Shown: piece by piece, positions 44,245 through 55,954 of the stretch
How positions within the stretch are numbered: position 1 is the stretch's first letter
How the letters are laid out: every line of letters starts with the position of its first letter
Source: Athripsodes cinereus
Lineage: Eukaryota > Arthropoda > Insecta > Trichoptera > Leptoceridae
NCBI GenBank assembly: GCA_947579605.1
Contig: OX388307.1
Span: forward strand, 5,061,237-5,125,236
Reading direction: 5' to 3'
Length of the DNA stretch: 64,000 nucleotides
Notes under the pieces: generated by a model
Database searches by the model: none
The model's input: the letters and a program-made list of their open reading frames with translations, nothing else
What the model was told of the DNA's origin: nothing
Program-made: the position numbers and the translations under genes

Positions 44245-44466
44245 TTTTTACAGGACACTTGACAACTGACTTTTACTGGACACATGACACCTGACTTTTA
44301 CAGGACACTTGACAACTGACTTTTACTGGACACATGACACCTGACTTTTACAGGACACTTGACAACTGACTTTTACTGGACAAATGACACCTGACTTTTA
44401 CAGGACACTTGACAACTGACTTTTACTGGACACATGACACCTGACTTTTACAGGACACTTGACAAA
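44245..44466 (+). repeat. Minisatellite, 50-bp unit made of two 25-bp halves
   Basis: CAGGACACTT recurs at 44251, 44301, 44351, 44401 and 44451. Each 50-bp unit has two related 25-mers, one with TTTTACAGGACACTTGACAA and one with TTTTACTGGACACATGACAC. Confidence 0.97.
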
Positions 44467-44554
44467 TGAACACTTACATAAATAGTGTGAGACATTCCTT
44501 TGTCAAAGATGTCAGAGAGCAGTCACTAATATAAATAAATAAAACACACAGAGT

Positions 44555-44620
44555 ATTTTATTTATTTACAAATATTTACGGCCAAAGCCTTTAACATGTT
44601 AAACCTCTGTATACATGTAA
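44555..44620 (-). repeat. Retroposon 3' tail (CACGCCGTGG family), reverse copy
   Basis: TTTACGGCCAAAGCCTTTAA is the reverse complement, with changes, of the tail at 21110-21217. Confidence 0.5.
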
Positions 44621-44738
44621 ACAAAGGAAAGATCTGTTACAAAAAAGACACAAAACAATTAGACTAAAAAAACGAAAGTTTTACAGACAATATAACATTA
44701 ATCATGTTATAATTATAAAAAAGATACAAAATTGTTAA

Positions 44739-44985
44739 AAAAAAATTGGTAAAGACATTACAAAGAGAAATCAAAGGTATAAAATTGTCAAATACAGTAA
44801 AAAGTCAATTATTTAAAATTCATAAGTTAAAAATTTGGTCAAGAACATTACAAAGAGAAATCAAAGTGGTATAAAATTGTCAAATATAGTAAAAAGTCAG
44901 TTAGTTAAAATTCATAAGTTAAAAATTTGGTCAAGAACATTACAAAGAGAAATCAAAGTGGTATGAAATTGTCAAATATAGTAAT
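44739..44985 (+). repeat. Tandem repeat, ~90-bp unit, about 3 copies
   Basis: ACAAAGAGAAATCAAAG recurs at ~44759, 44849 and 44941, with TTGGTCAAGAACATTA and TCAAATATAGTAAAAAGTC in between. AT-rich and non-coding. Confidence 0.9.
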
Positions 44986-45639
44986 ATTGAAATATATGAA
45001 ATTGTCAAATATATAGTATATAGTACGTAATATAAATAAATAAGCAAATCTAAGTTAGTTTTTGTGAATTTTAAATTTACGTCCCTAGATTCTGTGGGCA
45101 TGCGGTACTTTTTTGCATGTATGTAAGGCACGCTACTGAATTCTATAACAACGGATACTAGAGTCAGGTGTTCTGGGAGTATCTCCAGTCTGTTCTACAA
45201 TACATTTATTTACACCTGCCTTAGTGGTGGGCAAAGTATTATGACAGATGTAGAAAATTTTAAAATTCGAATAAGTTGCTTTAATTGTGTAGATAGGTTT
45301 TTCAGGATTAAAAATTGTTTTGCAATCTTGAGGTATAAAATTTATCAACTCGTCTCTTCGTCCATTAAGGCAACACTGGGTAAAAGCTACCTTTTATTCG
45401 TTACATTTATATTAATGTTACCTATTGTTTCCTACAACCAGAATGATTAAATTACCTCATTCAACAACATACTATTTAGAACATTAATTCTAATGATATT
45501 TAAATTATTTGCACCATTTCCTATAGATTTTTTTTCCTATCTACTTGACATCTCCAATATTTTATGATTAGACTTAAAGTATTATTGTTATGAATTGATT
45601 CCCTTTTGTGTTTTGTTCGTTGCCAATTCTTGTTTTCCA

Positions 45640-45735
45640 ACTGTGTTGTGAATGAGAAATTTGATTTGTGTGATTGTGTATTCTTGAACATGTAAAAGGC
45701 TCACGCCGTGGATATGTTAATAAATAAATAAAATA
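45640..45735 (+). repeat. Retroposon 3' tail (CACGCCGTGG family)
   Basis: AACTGTGTTGTGAATG through GGCTCACGCCGTGGATATG and a TTAATAAATAAATAAA tail; closely matches 21110-21217. Confidence 0.7.
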
Positions 45736-45739
45736 CTTA

Positions 45740-46300
45740 TTGCTCTGATGAAATTGTGTCATTGGAACGATATGAAAAAAGTGTCATCTAATGTAGACAT
45801 ATTTTTATTTTAAAAGTTCTAAATACTCATAATCATCCAGAGTAATTCCACGATCAATATCGTTGACATTATTTTTAATGACATTGTTTTTACTCATTTA
45901 TATTGGTACTTATACCTGTTTCAGCTATTACCTAATAGAGATAAATCTAAGAATGTTTAAAAACAAAATATTTAGCAAAATTGGAGTGTGAAGAAATACT
46001 TCATGCCTACCTGTAATATTCAAAATCCATCAACGACTGAATTATATGTTTTGTTAAATTTAAAATATGAGTCGTTGCGAATCATCATGTCATGCACACC
46101 GTTGAAAATACGATTTTATATTATTGTCATAGACTGAATATTTGTGGATGGTGATACGGTTGCCATTTGTTACGCTATCATACATCGGACTCGCTTCTTG
46201 TTATGAAAATAAAGCTATTTATTATGAAGATAATAGCAAAAATCAGAATATAACATATATTAATGTTTTTTTTATATACATTAGATTATAGTAAATAAAA
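45740..46300. other. AT-rich gene-free stretch
   Basis: No recognisable feature. Confidence 0.4.
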
Positions 46301-46309
46301 ACATAAATA

Positions 46310-46640
46310 GCAAGCTAGAAGAGAAGCAACTAAGATGGTATGGGCAAGTAAAACAGAGACCATCAGAATGCACCATTAACGACATCATATTAATGAATCT
46401 CCCTCAATATCCCTGAAGAGCGAGACCAAAAAATACCTGGATGACACAATACGACAGGATCCTGAGGAGAAATAGCCTGGATGAAGATGACATACGGAAC
46501 AGAAGAATGTACAAACAACGATTAGGACGAAAGGGCCGACCCACGCAGCCTACAGGGGCAATAAGTTGGGACAATGCCAGAAAGAAGAAGAGAAGGAGTA
46601 AATACAAACATCGACACGGAAAATATATTTAGTGATATTC
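46310..46640 (+). mobile_element. LINE C-terminal fragment
   Basis: Plus frames read KLEEKQLRWYGQVKQRP, then after stops TWMTQYDRILRRNSLDEDD and QRLGRKGRPTQPT. L-RW-x-G-x-V-x-R followed by a W-x(n)-D helix is the end of a reverse-transcriptase ORF2. Broken by stops. Confidence 0.6.
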
Positions 46641-46644
46641 GGAG

Positions 46645-47085
46645 AATTCTGATTGCGTAAACAGAAAAAAACAATAATGAAGACTACGTGAATTTAAATT
46701 TTTCAGAAATACGTAGTTTGTAGGTATAAATTAACTACAATTTAGTTTTCACTCTGAATGAAAATACAATATGTTGTAATTAACTATTTCTGTTTAATGT
46801 CGTAAATAATATCTTAATTTAGAAGTCAATTTCTTAGGATCAATAATAATATGATTCAACTGATGATTTTCTCATCACTATACACTGTCTTCGTTTTAAA
46901 CACATGTTTCGAGATGTTTTCTTATTGCTTATTTATTTTTTTAATATTATCTTAATGACTTTTCCGTGGAACTAAGGAGTATACCCGCATAGAGTAGGCA
47001 TATCATTTTTATTTTTGGCAACAAACACGCGTGGATCCATGCTGTATATTACATTGTGATACATAAATAATATAACGTAAGTACA
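46645..47085. other. AT-rich gene-free stretch
   Basis: No recognisable feature. Confidence 0.4.
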
Positions 47086-47087
47086 TA

Positions 47088-47941
47088 CAGTGGACCCCCT
47101 GTAATCCGAAAAACGTTTTGCAGGGCAGTGTTGAACTATCGAATTTGTCGGATTATAGAGACCTTAGACCCCATATAGTCCAGAATTATTTACAAACGAG
47201 TACCTTGTAATCCGACAAATTACAGATCCAATGGTGAGATTTTATACGTTATACTCTGAAGTACAAATCATACTTTATTGTGTTTGTCAAATTTAGTAAA
47301 TTAAACAACACAAAAGAGAGCTTACGTTTTATTATAAAATTGAAAAAAAAACAAACAAAATGTATGCAAGCGAAACATGGACATGGTTGAAGAAGGACGA
47401 AAGTGGAAAAAAAGTTGTGGAGATGAGATTGCTGAGGAAGATAGTTGGTAGAACGTTGCATAATAGAGTGAAGAATGAGGATATTAGAAGAATGAGTGGA
47501 TGCAAGAGGAGTGTTGTGGATGGAATGCGTGTAAAAAATTGAGATGGTTTGGTCATGTGGAACGAATGAAAGAGGAAAGAATGACAAAGAGGATATACTT
47601 GGCTGAAAGGAGGGGTGTGAGGAAGCGCGGACGTCCGAGAACTACATAACTACATGGCATGAACATGTAGATCAAGTTCTCAAGGACGGCCGTGTTTTAA
47701 GTAAGAGAAATCGACGTGCGTGCATGAGAAATTGTATGACTGTGGAGGAGGCGAAAGAAGTATGTAAGGACAGATCTAATTGGCGTTCCGTTCTCTCTGC
47801 CTACCCCACTTGGGATACGGCGTGAGGGAATAGATAGATAGATAGAAAAAACAACCTGCTCAATCATGCATTATCTAGATTAGCATGTCGTATTACAGGG
47901 GTGCCGGATTAGACAGGTGCCTGATTACCAGGGCTCCACTG
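47088..47941. mobile_element. pogo-like element split by a LINE fragment
   Basis: Ends CAGTGGACCCCCTGTAATC and GATTACCAGGGCTCCACTG; left flank TA, right flank TG (one change from TA). Both ends also share CGGATTA-type motifs. The middle is occupied by a LINE end at 47340-47850, so the original MITE was ~350 bp. Confidence 0.75.
47340..47850 (+). mobile_element. Decayed LINE 3' end (RTE-like family, copy 2)
   Basis: Frame 47360-47542 reads MYASETWTWLKKDE then MRLLRKIVGRTLHNRVKNED; a shifted frame continues RWFGHVERMKEERMTKRIY and RKRGRPR. This is the C-terminal domain of endonuclease-reverse transcriptases. It ends CTGCCTACCCCACTTGGG plus (GATA)n. Relatives: 15957-16640 and 49085-49205. Confidence 0.75.
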
Positions 47942-47944
47942 TGC

Positions 47945-48390
47945 TTCTTACAATAGTAAAAATGTGATGCCGGTATGTAATTTAGCATCCAGTCAAGGTC
48001 TATAAATCTTTTCATCTTACTTTGTCCTAGACATGTGGGAACCGCGACATAATAAATGTAGGTATCACCTTTGTTATTATTAGAATTAGGAAAACGGATT
48101 TTATTGATCAGTCTAACTTGGTAAAACAACATTGCGGTATACCTAAATTATTCAGTTTTATTGGGCTCTGTACAGATTTAGCATTTGTTTTTCTTTCTAT
48201 ATAATTATATCTATCTAATATTTATGTATTAGGTATAAAATAGAATCAAACTGACACAATCTGGATATATTTTTTTTAATAATGAGGGAATACCTTTGTC
48301 TAGATATAATAAATATAGAAAAGAATATTGCTGAAGGGTATTCACATATTTAAATGGACAAATCATACAGATCAAGTTAGCCCCAAGCTA
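47945..48390. other. Gene-free stretch
   Basis: A 79-codon minus frame is unsupported; nothing recognised. Confidence 0.35.
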
Positions 48391-48395
48391 AGGCG

Positions 48396-48570
48396 AGTTC
48401 GTCGGTAGCCTGGAGGTAGAGTCTCGGCCTCGTGAACAGGGGGTCCGTGGTTCGATCCCAGGCGCCGGCAAACTCCCCTTTCACGACGCAAGTTTTTAGC
48501 TTACTGTGAAAGGTGTATAAGGTTGTGTTTGGGTTCATAATCTAAACCAAATATATATTAAAATATATAT
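48396..48570 (+). repeat. tRNA-derived SINE
   Basis: Head 48396-48472 with A-box-like TAGCCTGGAGGTAGAG and B-box GGTTCGATCCC at tRNA spacing, then a body with TTCACGACGCAAG and an AT-repeat tail. The arms do not pair as in a working tRNA. Confidence 0.75.
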
Positions 48571-48664
48571 ATATAGGAATCTTGTATTATAGCTACTTAC
48601 GGGACAATACACAGATATACCTACAATGCACCAAAAACATTGTCAACATAATATCACACATTAT

Positions 48665-48740
48665 TTTGGTTAGCTGGAAGATATTGCCTCCAGGCAAAGC
48701 TCGCCATTGCTCATGATTTTTTTTTGATCAATAGTGTTAT
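48665..48740 (+). repeat. SINE body fragment
   Basis: TTAGCTGGAAGATATTGCC and AAGCTCGCCATTGC resemble the body at 52540-52672. Confidence 0.5.
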
Positions 48741-49084
48741 TATTATATTGATAATTGGTACCCATTTCCATAAACGATCAGCTTGAAATTCTAACATTTT
48801 AAGACAATGGCATGTAAAAGTTTTGAAGCAGTATGAAGCGGTCTACCGAAAACTCAAATCAAATATGTGCTTCTAACAGAAATAATTCAAACTTGAGCAT
48901 ATAACTTTTTATATGTTATAAACAAAACACTTAGATTTTGAAAAATGTCTAGTTGTTGGCTTATGGAATCGAGTGATCGATTCATACATGTAACATCCAG
49001 ATTCAGAATATTTTGAAAAAGGTCATTTCACTACCCGCGGACTTCTTTCCATCAGAAAATACGTCCTTATAAGTAAGAAAAGGA

Positions 49085-49205
49085 TAAAGAGGAGTATGAT
49101 GATACCTATAAGGATAAAAGGTGATGAATGCAAGGATAGGAGTAAGTGGCGCTCGATGCTTTCAGCCTACCCCGAAAAGGAAACGGCGTGATGGTCATGA
49201 TGATA
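49085..49205 (+). mobile_element. LINE 3' end fragment
   Basis: A plus frame reads CKDRSKWRSMLSAYP, the same terminal peptide as near 47765-47810 (CKDRSNWRSVLSAYP). Confidence 0.55.
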
Positions 49206-49214
49206 TTACCTATA

Positions 49215-50080
49215 CTATTAACGATTTTGTACAAAATACCTTGATTATTGGGTATGTTAGGTAACTTTATAAAAATAAAATTTAAACATGAAAAAAGAAG
49301 CAGGTAACACGCGTTAATTTTAAAAGTTGAGGTTGAAGGTAAGTTGATGCATATTTAAATGAACTAATTAACCATGTTAATCACGTTTCTCGAAATCACC
49401 ATGGACTACATTATATTTTTTTCACAGTAGGTAAACATTAAATAAAAATACTAATTAAGGTCAAGATCGCTTCGGAAGATTTGCGTCGCCGTGTAATTTT
49501 AAAATAAATAATGCTCATAGACGCTGTACTCACATCGATGTGTTTATTTTATTTTATTTATTCGCAATGTAATAAATGTAGGAAATGCGAAGGTGAACAA
49601 AAATAAAAGCTATTTTTTTTTTCTATCGCATCAAAACAAATTACTTACAAGTTCGTTGTGACATAATTCTGATTTACCAATTTATCAGCGTATTTAAAAT
49701 GCCCATGGACCATGCCTGCTGATTGGTATCTGGGGCACTCTTGTACACGGATTACACATTGCGTAAATAAGCATAATTATATACATATGTCAATTTACGG
49801 GGTGAGTAATGTTTACTTACTATTTCATTCAAGAATAAATCATTCATCATTGAATAATATGGTGTAAAACACATTATTTACTCACCTACCGAAGCGATCT
49901 TTTTTTTTAAATAAATTTAACAGCAAATACAATATTATTAGAATTCTCTTTGTCAAAGATTACAAATAAGTAGGTATCGAAATAAATAATAGAAATTTTT
50001 TGGGTAAATGATCATCTTGCCTTAAGAGACAGAGAGATGAATAAAATAAACGGAAGGAAAACGAATTATGGATTTTATTG
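49215..50080. other. AT-rich gene-free stretch
   Basis: No recognisable feature. Confidence 0.4.
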
Positions 50081-50084
50081 ACTA

Positions 50085-50340
50085 AAAAGTAGCATTGGGC
50101 TGGTCATCTAGTTCGAAAAGAAGATGGCAGATGGACGCCTAAGATCTTGGAGTGGAGACTATGGGAGGATAAAAGAGGTGTAGGAAGACTTCAAAAGAGA
50201 TGGGTGGATGACTTTATTGGTGATAAGCAGTGAGAAAAAAGTAGGTTCGTACTGCTCAAGACCGTGAAAAATGGAAAAATTTGGAAAAGCGGATCCAGCT
50301 GTGGACAGACGAAGGATAGCAGTAAATCAGTATGTAAGAT
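50085..50340 (+). mobile_element. LINE C-terminal fragment
   Basis: Plus frames read WAGHLVRKEDGRWTPKILEW, GRLQKRWVDDF and, after a stop, DREKWKNLEK: the WxGH-x-R, R-WxDD and W-x(n) pattern that closes many ORF2 proteins. A different family from 47340-47850. Confidence 0.65.
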
Positions 50341-50344
50341 CATC

Positions 50345-51590
50345 TTAGGTGGTCCGTTATTGATGGATGATTGAGAATTTTGAAAATTCATTAAGTTTGC
50401 AATAAGATAAGATTTGCAATTGAAATAATAAAACACTACGGAATGACAGAGAGTAAATTTTATTCACATAGACTTAGAATTAGTGCCTATGGAATTTTAA
50501 CTTGTTGAAAGCCATAATAAACTGTACACAAACTTAACAAATATTATTATTAATCTCTGTTTTAATTAACTCTGCACAACTTAACTTAACAGCTATGTGG
50601 CCAATGCGTCGTGCGGATATCTTTCATATTAGTGAAATAGAAAAACGTTTTGTTTATTTTTCGGTCTTGCAAATGCTGCGACAGATGACAATAATACCTA
50701 TACCTACCTATATTAATTCCTGCAAAAGTTAGCAGGATATTATGTGCAGTATGTAAACCATAACGATATGAATAATCAGTAATTTACCACACTAAACAGT
50801 TCGTAGGCAAATAATACGTAGTACACATGCTAGATAAAATTTATAATAGTAGGTACATCAATTTTCTCTAACAGAGTAGATAAAAATAAACATTGTTCCT
50901 GGAGGCAGATCAGCTGTGTTATATTTGCTGGCTTACGCATCCCGCACAATAATTGTCTGGTCCGGTGTAATCTGATGGAAGATCTCACCTTGAATGCGAT
51001 TCACAGTCCACGGCACAACAACTGGAGCGTACGCTCCACTTCATGGGCTGCTAGGAAAGAAAGGTCGTAGAAAAAATGGATATAATCGCGACATTACCTT
51101 GTCAAATATTATTTTGTTTATTTTCATTCTTTAATTACCGTGTGAATTATGATGATGCCTCGTCGAATAAAAGTTTGCGTGTGCGATGACTGATTAACAT
51201 TAAATCTTTGTGGTTCACCACCGCAGACGTACTCAAAGGAGATCAATGCCGTGAAACACTCACCCATCTTGATGTCAAGGTTATTTCTTCAGTAACTTCA
51301 GTATTTCTTCAGTCTCTTTCTTCAGTAACAGTTTCATCATAAAATTTGGGCGTCCCTATTAACCCTTTATTACGAAGGATTCCAAATATAAGTTTGTAGA
51401 ATTCCCATACTTGTTAAAAAGATTATATTTTGTAAATATTAAAATAATGTTTAGATTTAAATTTTTTATCAAATAGTCTATGTATTGTAATGTTAAATAA
51501 AATGAATAAATAAATAAATAAAGATAAAATAAGCTTCTTTGTTATGCATTTGATGATAATGATGATTCTGGATGATTTTCTTTTGACGCC
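50345..51590. other. Gene-free stretch
   Basis: 50875-51060 and 51190-51270 are richer in G+C and may be old repeats; a poly(AATA) tail sits near 51500. No gene recognised. Confidence 0.35.
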
Positions 51591-51594
51591 GTTT

Positions 51595-51750
51595 AATAGT
51601 CCCTAGACCGTCTCAAGGGCGCCGGTGAAGAGTGCAGTTTTCAATTTGCTTCCGAAGCTGGTGACAGTCTGATTTTCCCTCAATGGCACCGGTAGGCCAT
51701 TCGACGTAACCGGCCCAATAACACCATAAGACCTCCTATAGAAGTTAGAC
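51595..51750 (-). mobile_element. LINE-type C-terminal fragment
   Basis: Minus strand reads YGVIGPVTSNGLPVPLREN, then SFGSKLKTALF. G-x-WN-x-LP-x(n)-F-K-x-LK-like ends are typical of ORF2 C-termini. Confidence 0.4.
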
Positions 51751-51754
51751 TTAC

Positions 51755-52535
51755 CGGCTCTATTTACATATCAATCTCCTATATCGGTACCGAATACGAT
51801 TTATTATTTTATTTTTCTATATTTTTTCACGTAAATATCCCAGATTTTTTTTTAATTCCTGTATTTTGATATTCTCCCAAACTCTTATATTAAAATGAAA
51901 ATTTTGGGTGCAAGAAAGGTCTACGATATAAAATCTTGACACCAAATTTTGTTATCTTAATGTGGAAGATGGTAGAAATATGGTTAAAAATCTTTTTTTA
52001 GGTATGTGTATTCTATTATTCACTAAAAGCTTGAATATCATGAATAATGAAAATAAGAAAATGATTCAGATAGATGGCTTTTCGTGTTATTATACATTTC
52101 TGTAAATCATTTATGAATCACAGAGTCAATAAACTTTTGTATTTGTGCTACTTTATTGAGGCCGTTATGTTATTATTAACGTTATTTACAGAAATCGTTA
52201 AATGGATCTTATTTTGAGATAAAAAAAAAGCTTTTCTTTATTTCCCAAGTTTTTCATTGAAACATAAAAATCGGAAACGGTCGTCTCATAATATTTTCCT
52301 TGAAAAATCATCTTAAATGTGACAATGTCACAAAATCATAAACAAAAGGTGTCAAAAATAAATTCGACTTTGCCTTGAGCTGTCACAGGCAGACTTACGA
52401 ACATTATAATTTACAAAGTGAACTAGTTGAGTACAGTCCGTACAGATAAACATTTCCTTTAGTGATATTTTCATAAAATAAATTACCAGGTATTTGAAAC
52501 GTATTAAACTGTGTGATTCTTACACTTCATAAACA
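51755..52535. other. AT-rich gene-free stretch
   Basis: No recognisable feature. Confidence 0.4.
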
Positions 52536-52539
52536 TTTG

Positions 52540-52672
52540 GGTTAGTTGGAAGATATCGCGTCCCTGCGATAAACTCGCCCATTGTGCAAAATATTTGTAT
52601 ATGCCATGTTGTTATCTCATTCTTTTTGTTTAAATATTTTGTACAATAAAGTTTATTATTATTATTATTGTG
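52540..52672 (+). repeat. SINE 3' body with (ATT)n tail
   Basis: GGAAGATATCGCGTCCCTGC, AACTCGCCCATTGTGC and a final ACAATAAAGTTTATTATTAT. Part of the SINE family whose fuller copy is at 43505-43735. Confidence 0.75.
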
Positions 52673-52935
52673 GGGTTTTCCCATCACTTTCCCCCGGATG
52701 TTTCAAGAATTCCTATAAAACTTAAACTTCAAAAAGTAAAATTTGCATAGTATTTTTATTTATTTATTTAAAAACACAAAAATAACAATAAGTATATAAA
52801 ATTTAAACAATCAACTACTATATAACAATAAGCATTGCCCCAATCAGAATTTCTCCTAGTATGATTTTTAATCCTTCATTTGTAGTTCGAGATGAATAAT
52901 AAGATTAAAAGTCTACTACTACACACACATACAAT

Positions 52936-53467
52936 TAGTGTTGTGGAATTCTCAAGAAACTATTTTTCGAGAAATTTAACGAGAAATTTCTCGGTAAATT
53001 TCTCGAAGCAGAGAATTTTCGGAGAATTTTTTTTATTTTTTATTTAACAGTATAATAATTATAAATACTTTATTCAATCAATCAATAACAATTTACAAAT
53101 GTTGAGACAATTTATCACCAATATGGCTACAATTAATTATGGAAACAAAAAAATTAGGTACCTACCAAAAAGTGCTAATAACTGATGTAAAATATTTATG
53201 TTTGACACCCCACATGCCCATATTTAAGTTAAAAAAAAAATTGCAGGTACGTACATGGAAAAAAGTGTTAATATCTCTGATTTGGGCCTTAATCAGCCCC
53301 ACAAATTTTTGGATAAATCAGGTTGGCTGCGAAGTGTACTGAGCGAAAGGTCATAATACCACTAAGAAAAATTATGGAGAGAAATTTCTCTTCCATCAGA
53401 GGAGAAATTCTCAGAGAAATTTCTCATTCTCGAGAAATATCTTTGGAGAATTTTCTCTTCTCACCTA
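52936..53467. mobile_element. Non-autonomous hAT element A, copy 2
   Basis: 532 bp, same ends and internal plan as 3710-4238; exact 8-bp duplication CATACAAT at 52928-52935 and 53468-53475. GAGAAATTTCTC palindromes crowd both ends. Confidence 0.93.
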
Positions 53468-53475
53468 CATACAAT

Positions 53476-53965
53476 CACGCCATATGTCGTTAGTGGGGTA
53501 TCCAGTAGATCGTCTGCACGCAATAAACGTGTTCACTGCTCTCTTGACTGCTGTCAATAAAATATTATCACATGCAGGATGGGTGGCATAGGGACCCCAC
53601 GATGTCAACTGCTTTAGACGCGGCGTACAGACAGCTGGATGCGAACGTCAATCATCAAGCATCAAGCAAAAAACTTAAATCTTTCGGCGACAACTCGGAA
53701 CATTCTCCTTAGAAATATTGGAATGAATGCCTTCGTTACCCGTCCATGAGACGTAATGAAGGCATTTATTCCAATATTTCTTCGGAGAATGGTCCGAATT
53801 GTCGCCGAAGGATTTAAGTTTTTTGCTTGATGCTTGATGATTGACGTTCGCATCCAGCTGTCTGTGCGCCGCAATTCATGATGTTTTACTAACACTTGCC
53901 TTTTTACAGAAATCTCGAAAACTTACAAAAAAGAGTAGGAGACTTATTTTTTACCCGGGATTTCA
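53476..53965 (-). repeat. Dispersed repeat R1, diverged copy interrupted by a foldback
   Basis: 53476-53590 and 53880-53965 match the two halves of R1 (GTGGGGTATCCAGTAGATC; ACTTGCCTTTTTACAG). The middle of R1 is replaced by the inverted repeat at 53620-53872. Confidence 0.65.
53620..53872. repeat. Long foldback element inserted in R1
   Basis: Arms 53620-53740 and 53753-53872 (~120 bp) are reverse complements with about eight differences and a 12-bp loop. G+C is higher than the surroundings. Open frames on both strands here are mirror images. Confidence 0.92.
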
Positions 53966-54182
53966 AGAATCTTGGGCTAATTTGATATTACGTAGAAACT
54001 TAAGAAGGATCATCATGCAAAAGAAAAGCTCCGTAACATATTATGTAACATACGATTTGTAATGCTGTATAAAATTTATTTTTAAATAATGTGTTTTGTT
54101 TGTTGTGTGGTGTTTTACCGAATATTGTGTTTTTTTTTAATGTGGTTATAATATATTGTTAATTTTTTATTTTTTTTTAGTT

Positions 54183-54447
54183 TATAATCCCGTGGAGCAC
54201 CCGGTAAAGAATAGGTCACCCACTCTTCTGCGTAAGTTTTCGAGTGTCCTGTAAAAGGCAGGTGTTCGAAAAAATTGAGACATTTTACTTCTTAAATTCA
54301 GCGATGAGGTTTGCCACCCATCCTGAATGTCTTGATTTTATATTGGCACGGAGAGGACAGTTTTCATGTTTATTACATGCAGCTGATCTGCTGGCTACCC
54401 CACTTGTGGCATGTGCCGTGATGGTATAATAAATAAATATATAATAA
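54183..54447 (+). repeat. Dispersed repeat R1, best plus-strand copy
   Basis: Starts near CCCGTGGAGCACCCGG and ends GTGATGGTATAATAAATAAA, the tail of a retroposon. It directly abuts the target duplication of hAT-B copy 2. Confidence 0.75.
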
Positions 54448-54455
54448 TAAATAGT

Positions 54456-55287
54456 TAGAGACCTGAATTTATCGGTGTTATTTTTTAAGAAAAGCGGTGT
54501 TATTTTTTAAGAAAAGTGGTGTTATTTTTTTAAGAAAGCGGTGTTATTTTTAAGAAATCGGTGTTATTTTTTTGTGAAAGCGGTGTTATTTTTTTTAAGT
54601 AAAGTGATGTTATTTTAAGGAAACCGATGTTATTTTCTAAAAAGAAATGCAAATTAAAAGAAATCAACACAGAATTTAGAATTGCAAGTTCTATTTGCAT
54701 TATAAAAGATAATATACTTAAATAATTTATATAATTAAATTAAATTGTTTGAATAATTACAAACAAATAGAACGTTGTCATCCTCAATCCTTTATATTTC
54801 AAACACATTTATTTATTTATATATATAAAAACAATACAATTTATTGCATCAAATTTAAATTTTTTTCAAAATTAAAAATAGCCATTGTAGCCAAATTGTT
54901 TTCTTTAAGGTTTGTCCTTCGGTCCGATAAAACGCTATTATATGAAGATAAAAATCTTTCTGAGTCCACATTAGAACAAGGCATCCATATTGCTTTATTT
55001 TTTTTTTTTACAAATTCTAAATTCTCCAATTTAACTATATCCAATGCCTTGGCTATGTTGACTTCACCCGCAGAAATTTGCATGTCAATGTTTTTTTTTG
55101 TTTAAAAAAGCAGTTGGTTATTTTGTATTCTTTGATATTTTTATTTAATCACAACTTATTTTTTGTAAAAACGACAAAAATCGGTGTTATTTTCCAAAAA
55201 CGTCAAAATTCGCGTTATTCGCGAAAAAAGAGCGAAATTCGCGAATAAAGTCGGGTTTATCGCAAATGCGAAAAATTCAGGTCTCTA
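54456..55287. mobile_element. Non-autonomous hAT element B, copy 2
   Basis: 832 bp, ends TAGAGACCTGAATTTATCG / CGAAAAATTCAGGTCTCTA, exact 8-bp duplication TAAATAGT at 54448-54455 and 55288-55295. At least seven GGTGTTATTTT repeats lie in the left end. Contains a transposase remnant on the minus strand (54841-55083). Confidence 0.95.
54841..55083 (-). pseudogene. hAT transposase C-terminal remnant
   Basis: The minus frame includes CSNVDSERFLSSYNSVLSDR, then TNLKENNLATMAIFNF. The S-x-ER-x-FS-x(n)-L-x-x-x-R-x(n)-L-x-x-NL pattern is the hAT dimerisation region. Only this C-terminal piece is left; hAT-B copy 1 keeps even less. Confidence 0.55.
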
Positions 55288-55299
55288 TAAATAGTTTAT

Positions 55300-55950
55300 A
55301 ATATTATTTGTATTTGTCCACTGTCCAGCAACTAAGTTAAACAATACTGTCAAGCTGGCAGTGGTATACTTTATTGAAATAAAACAAGTAAATAATTTCC
55401 TATTGCCAGAACTCTTACAACAATGTAGGTATATAGTGTATTTCAGCAATATGGACATAGTTACGCGAATACGAACCTATATGTTACTCAAGTAACTATT
55501 AATCTTAGTGAATGGGGCTCCCTCACTCATAAAAGGAGAGACATTTAGGATAGGGAGCAAACAACACTGTTCAGATTGTTGTATAGATACACATAATTTT
55601 TTTATAGATTTAAAAAAATTGAAGTCATAGAGATGCCTTCAAAGTAGAAATAATAAAATAAATTGTACTAATATTCGTTTAAAGCGATCACATGTCAGCA
55701 GATCGTCGGTGAGACGTGAAAATATAACGTGCATCAACCAAGGAAAAAATATTTATATACCTAACGTTATTCGTTAATTTATTGACTGGCTGTTCATTTA
55801 GTAAAAATATTTCGCTAAAACTGTTGTATGTATCACGCATAACACGAACACTGGAAAATTCTAAGAATTACCTACACTTTTAAATGGACTAGCCGTAGCA
55901 ACGTATATACCATCTTATTAGATGTACTAAATAATATATAGGTATGCGGA
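55300..55950. other. AT-rich gene-free stretch
   Basis: No recognisable feature. Confidence 0.4.
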
Positions 55951-55954
55951 AAAA

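Noticed and set aside
44245..44466. CRISPR-like array (regular repeats)
   Set aside because: There are no variable spacers; units are directly tandem and the genome is eukaryotic.
48396..48472. tRNA gene
   Set aside because: A- and B-box-like sequences are present, but the arms do not pair properly and a SINE body follows.
53662..54062. Open frames of 73-77 codons on both strands
   Set aside because: They come from the two arms of the foldback at 53620-53872 and mirror each other.
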